NCBI RefSeq assembly: GCF_019052365.1
Contig: NZ_JAHQUY010000099.1
Span: 1 to 7,431, forward strand
Direction of reading: 5' to 3'
Source of the DNA: Leyella stercorea
GTDB lineage: Bacteria > Bacteroidota > Bacteroidia > Bacteroidales > Bacteroidaceae
DNA length: 7,431 bases
Within the stretch, counting starts at the first letter, position 1. The number at the start of each line of letters is the position of its first letter. The notes beneath the pieces were generated by a model. The model worked only from the letters and a program-made list of their open reading frames with translations. It was not told the origin of the DNA and did no database searches. Both the position numbers and the translations under genes were made by a program. Shown one piece after another: positions 4,502 to 7,431 of this stretch.

Positions 4502-5824
4502 CTAATCCTCAAATCTCATCCACATATTCTTGAAGTTGATAATAAATTTCCTATGTGCCATTAACGTTGGTAAACCGATTCTGCAATCATATTCCTCATT
4601 CTGTTCTGAAGATGTTACTACTGGAATGTTTGTCTCGGTATATTGTTCGCCTGCAAGGGTAAATGTCCATGACACAGGTATCGTTTTTACAACATTGACA
4701 CCACCGACACCTGCCGTGCGCAATGAATCAGTTGCCGTTCTACCAGTAAAACAGTTTTCGTTCTTTTTATAATAGCGATTTGTCAGGATGGTTCCTGATG
4801 CGCCAGTGTCAACTATTGCATCAATCTTTCTCCCTGAACGACCATCTGTTAATGACAAATGGAAAAGGCGCTGAGGTGAACGATAGAAATTGGGAGCATA
4901 TGCAGGTTTTGGTGTGTACGAGGCTGGGATTACAAGCTGCATTCTGTCAAAATCGAAACAAATCTCACCTAATGGCATCATTGTCTGGTTGCCTATAACA
5001 CATTCGTATCCAAGCTCCTCCAACTTTTTGTTAGCTAACGGATTGTCAGTTCTCATATCGACAACAAAAAATGGGACATTTCGATAAACTAAATCACCAA
5101 GTTTTAGTGAGTCCACCACTACTAAGCCTTTGCTATCAACATAAGACATACCCAACATCTGAATGTTCTTGGTCTGTATGACAGTTGCCTTTATATGCTC
5201 GGCAAACTTAGTAGTCATTATATTTATACCTGCCCCTGAATCGTAAGTGCATTTCACTTCTTGTCCATTGATATTAGCCATAACAAACATCATTTCCGGA
5301 TTTTTGCGGTCACCTGTATGTGTTAACAAGGGCACACTCACGTTATAGTCTGGCCTCTCCACAGAAAACGTACCGCATTTCGAAAGCTTAGAATAAATGT
5401 CCTCATAGGCTTCAAATACAATTCCAGCAGTTTGTCCACCCTTGCGGTATGCCTCGTTCAGACTGTGTAATAATGCGGAAGCCTTATCGTAGTGTCCCAA
5501 TATTGCATAATCTTCTGACATGAAATACATTATTGAAGGTACAGATGAATTTAGTTCATCTTGATACTTCTCCAAAATTTCTTTGCCATACTTGATAGCG
5601 CTGTCCGGTTCATTATAGAATTGACTTATAAAGAATTTGGAGAGCGGTTTTAGAAATGGTGTCTGCAAGTTTTTACCATCAGACATATACAAAGATCTAA
5701 GTTCAGCCCAATTACTGCTATTCATAGCCTCGCCTATTCTCTCGTCAATGCTTTTTACTTGTCCAAATGAAATTGTAGCAAATAATAATGCCACAAATGT
5801 TATACTTATTCTTTTTATCATCAT
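4502..5824 (-). CDS. Secreted retropepsin-like aspartic protease with two active-site lobes
   Basis: 440 residues. Residues 1-21 are a Sec signal peptide (ITFVALLFATISFGQ), so it is exported to the periplasm or beyond. Residues 30-150 are helical and TPR-like (DSAIKYGKEILEKY; EDYAILGHYDKASALLHSL). Residues 178-298 form a first retropepsin-like lobe with YDSGAG (Asp195) and the partner motif CVIGNQTM (Gly278). Residues 320-438 form a second lobe with VDTGAS (Asp339) and CRIGLPTL (Gly417). Retropepsins need two such lobes to build one active site, usually as a dimer; here both are in one chain, as in pepsin. The first has Ser for Thr, which is tolerated in aspartic proteases. Substrate unknown. 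It follows the 482-residue lipoprotein gene by 98 bases on the same strand, and the two may be co-transcribed. The tandem ATGs at 5824 and 5821 leave the first residue ambiguous. Confidence 0.88.
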   Translation of the reverse strand: MMIKRISITFVALLFATISFGQVKSIDERIGEAMNSSNWAELRSLYMSDGKNLQTPFLKPLSKFFISQFYNEPDSAIKYGKEILEKYQDELNSSVPSIMYFMSEDYAILGHYDKASALLHSLNEAYRKGGQTAGIVFEAYEDIYSKLSKCGTFSVERPDYNVSVPLLTHTGDRKNPEMMFVMANINGQEVKCTYDSGAGINIMTTKFAEHIKATVIQTKNIQMLGMSYVDSKGLVVVDSLKLGDLVYRNVPFFVVDMRTDNPLANKKLEELGYECVIGNQTMMPLGEICFDFDRMQLVIPASYTPKPAYAPNFYRSPQRLFHLSLTDGRSGRKIDAIVDTGASGTILTNRYYKKNENCFTGRTATDSLRTAGVGGVNVVKTIPVSWTFTLAGEQYTETNIPVVTSSEQNEEYDCRIGLPTLMAHRKFIINFKNMWMRFED

Positions 5825-5922
5825 TTTTTTATTATAATAATGTAATTCACCACTATACTATAGCGATTCGTTCCATCAACTATTTTGCTGATAAAACCTC
5901 CAGTTGTGAATGGATTGCTTTG

Positions 5923-7371
5923 TTATTGTTGAACTGGTTCAGCATGTACGTAATAGTAATCATTCTTGGAGTCAGCATCGTCGCGATTGAAAACAAGTGC
6001 AATTCTTGTATCAGCAGTTGCCCAATATGTAATAATATGCGCTTTTTCAGGAAGAGCCTTGAATAAGGTGCGGTAATGCTCTACCTGCTTACCCACTTCG
6101 GTTCCCTTGCCATAATGGTTAATCATAAGTTCCGTCAGTTCACTGATTTCCTTTTCCAGGATGGCAATATCGTTGCCCTTGCCTTTTTCTTCGGAATTGT
6201 AGCGCAGTTCGGCATACACCTTGTTCATATCATTGTTGTATGTCCTTGGTTCGTAAACGGTGAAACTCCGGCTTCTGTCAAGCAAACATGTAGCAGTAAA
6301 CTCTTTTGGTTTGCTCATCGAAAACTTTCCCCAATCGAAGCACAAGAATTTGTCGAAGTAGATGTCGTGATGCATCGTGTATGTATAGACGATGCGACCT
6401 TTCTTGTAACCCTCAAAGTATGTGGTCAGGTTCGGGTTCGTATAGAAGAAACGGGTAGTCCATGTCAGGACAGTCTGCGCCTTGCTCTGATTGTTGCGGT
6501 GTATGACATATCTGTCTGGAACAATTCTGTCGTTGGCTCTCCAAACGATGGAGTCGAAATATTCCAATGCCGGGTTTGGAAGCATTGCCGTGCCGAGATG
6601 GTCGGTCAGTGAGAATTCTACATTTCCAAAAGCGACGATGACACTTCCGTTGGTACCTTCTTCAAAATCGTCGGGGTTGTAGTATCTTGCACTTACACGG
6701 AACTTGCAGTCGTCAGGAACGGCACCGGTAAAATCAAAGTTTGCATCATAATCGTATGCTTTCTTCATTTTGGCAAGTTCATTGTCGGTCATGCGTTGAT
6801 AGACAACCATGCCATAAAAAGGTTTCTGATTACCGTGCTCGTCGGATTTGACACCAATATTTTGCATGGTGTACATATAGAATTTCTTTCCTTGGAGAGT
6901 GGTCAAAGCCAGCACTTGCATATAGCGGTTTTGCAAACTTTCGCTTTCTGTGCCACGCATGATGAAACCCTTTGTAGCATCGTAGCGCCACGTGGTCTTA
7001 TTATAGAATTTGCCTGGGGTGTCACCATGGCGGAAACCGACAAGCCGACTGTCTGACTCAAACCAGTAATCTACATATCCTCCACCACAAACTGTTTCGC
7101 GATAATCTTTCTGTGAAAGCCTGCCGTCATTCTGAACTTCATATATGCCAATGACTTTCCATCCATATCCCTTTACCTCATCCTCAATAACTGTAGCTCT
7201 TGTTGGCCCGCAACTTTCGAGCACACAGCAGCCATCGTCGTTAATAGTATAAGTCCTATCGAACAGATTGTCATAGTCAATAACCGATCCGTTAGGTTCG
7301 TCTGTCTTATCACAACCTGTAAAAGAAACGATGCAGAGCATCGCCATCAGAAAAATCCAAATCCTTTTCAT
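5923..7371 (-). CDS. Large lipoprotein of unknown function
   Basis: 482 residues. Residues 1-20 are a clear lipoprotein signal peptide (IWIFLMAMLCIVSFTGC), giving lipidated Cys20, followed by an acidic linker (DKTDEPNGS). Residues 36-195 are beta-rich with repeated aromatic strands (WKVIGIYEV, YVDYWFESDSRLVGF, TTWRYDATKGFIMRG, KKFYMYTM, FYGMVVYQRM) and could be a lipocalin-like or beta-sandwich domain. Residues 222-370 are again beta-rich (KFRVSARYY, SVIVAFGNVEFSL, FDSIVWRAN, VLTWTTRFFYT, RIVYTYTMHHDIYFD) and look Ig/PKD-like. Residues 385-440 are a charged helical segment, and 442-476 a final pair of strands with a DDADSKNDYYYVH end. No catalytic motif is evident. It is probably anchored in the outer membrane, with the protease gene following on the same strand. 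The ATG at 7371 directly precedes the signal peptide. Confidence 0.85.
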   Translation of the reverse strand: MKRIWIFLMAMLCIVSFTGCDKTDEPNGSVIDYDNLFDRTYTINDDGCCVLESCGPTRATVIEDEVKGYGWKVIGIYEVQNDGRLSQKDYRETVCGGGYVDYWFESDSRLVGFRHGDTPGKFYNKTTWRYDATKGFIMRGTESESLQNRYMQVLALTTLQGKKFYMYTMQNIGVKSDEHGNQKPFYGMVVYQRMTDNELAKMKKAYDYDANFDFTGAVPDDCKFRVSARYYNPDDFEEGTNGSVIVAFGNVEFSLTDHLGTAMLPNPALEYFDSIVWRANDRIVPDRYVIHRNNQSKAQTVLTWTTRFFYTNPNLTTYFEGYKKGRIVYTYTMHHDIYFDKFLCFDWGKFSMSKPKEFTATCLLDRSRSFTVYEPRTYNNDMNKVYAELRYNSEEKGKGNDIAILEKEISELTELMINHYGKGTEVGKQVEHYRTLFKALPEKAHIITYWATADTRIALVFNRDDADSKNDYYYVHAEPVQQ

Positions 7372-7431
7372 TGCTTACTTTACCCGTTGGCGGAATTAAT
7401 TTAAGTTGATAAATATGAGTAAAAAGTTGCA

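Noticed and set aside
6076..6612. 178-residue open frame on the + strand opposite the large lipoprotein gene
   Set aside because: It is antisense to a gene with a clear signal peptide and protein-like composition; its own translation shows no domain.

Overview
This window looks like a piece of a Bacteroidales genome (Bacteroides/Prevotella type). The evidence is the family content: a DUF3408 protein, a Bacteroides-style accessory protein plus MOBP relaxase pair, short lipoprotein signal peptides, a secreted retropepsin-like protease and a relic of a YD-repeat (RHS) gene. No gene identifies the species.

Region 1 (1-2760, + strand) is a mobilisation module of an integrative mobilisable or conjugative element. 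It starts inside a DUF3408 gene. A 184-base gap follows with several inverted repeats, the best candidate for the origin of transfer. Then come a ribbon-helix-helix relaxosome protein, a MOBP relaxase and an unrecognised coiled-coil/single-membrane-span protein. These last three genes are joined by ATGA and TGATG overlaps, so they are probably one translationally coupled operon. It ends at a long bulged hairpin at 2701-2756. No coupling protein (VirD4/TraG), integrase or replication gene lies inside the window.

Region 2 (about 2760-4500) is visibly AT-rich and looks like a scrap zone. It carries two small minus-strand genes with lipoprotein-like signal peptides, a 60-codon internal fragment of an RHS gene, and two diverged copies of a roughly 65-base sequence, one downstream of each small gene. 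An RHS relic beside small lipoprotein genes suggests the remains of a polymorphic-toxin/immunity locus, but that is inference.

Region 3 (4500-7431, minus strand) is less AT-rich and holds two intact genes for exported proteins. Transcription runs from a 482-residue lipoprotein of unknown function to a 440-residue retropepsin-like aspartic protease with two active-site motifs in one chain. They lie 98 bases apart and may be co-transcribed. They converge with the mobilisation operon across the scrap zone, so the boundary between mobile element and host chromosome, if it is in this window, most likely lies between about 2690 and 4500.
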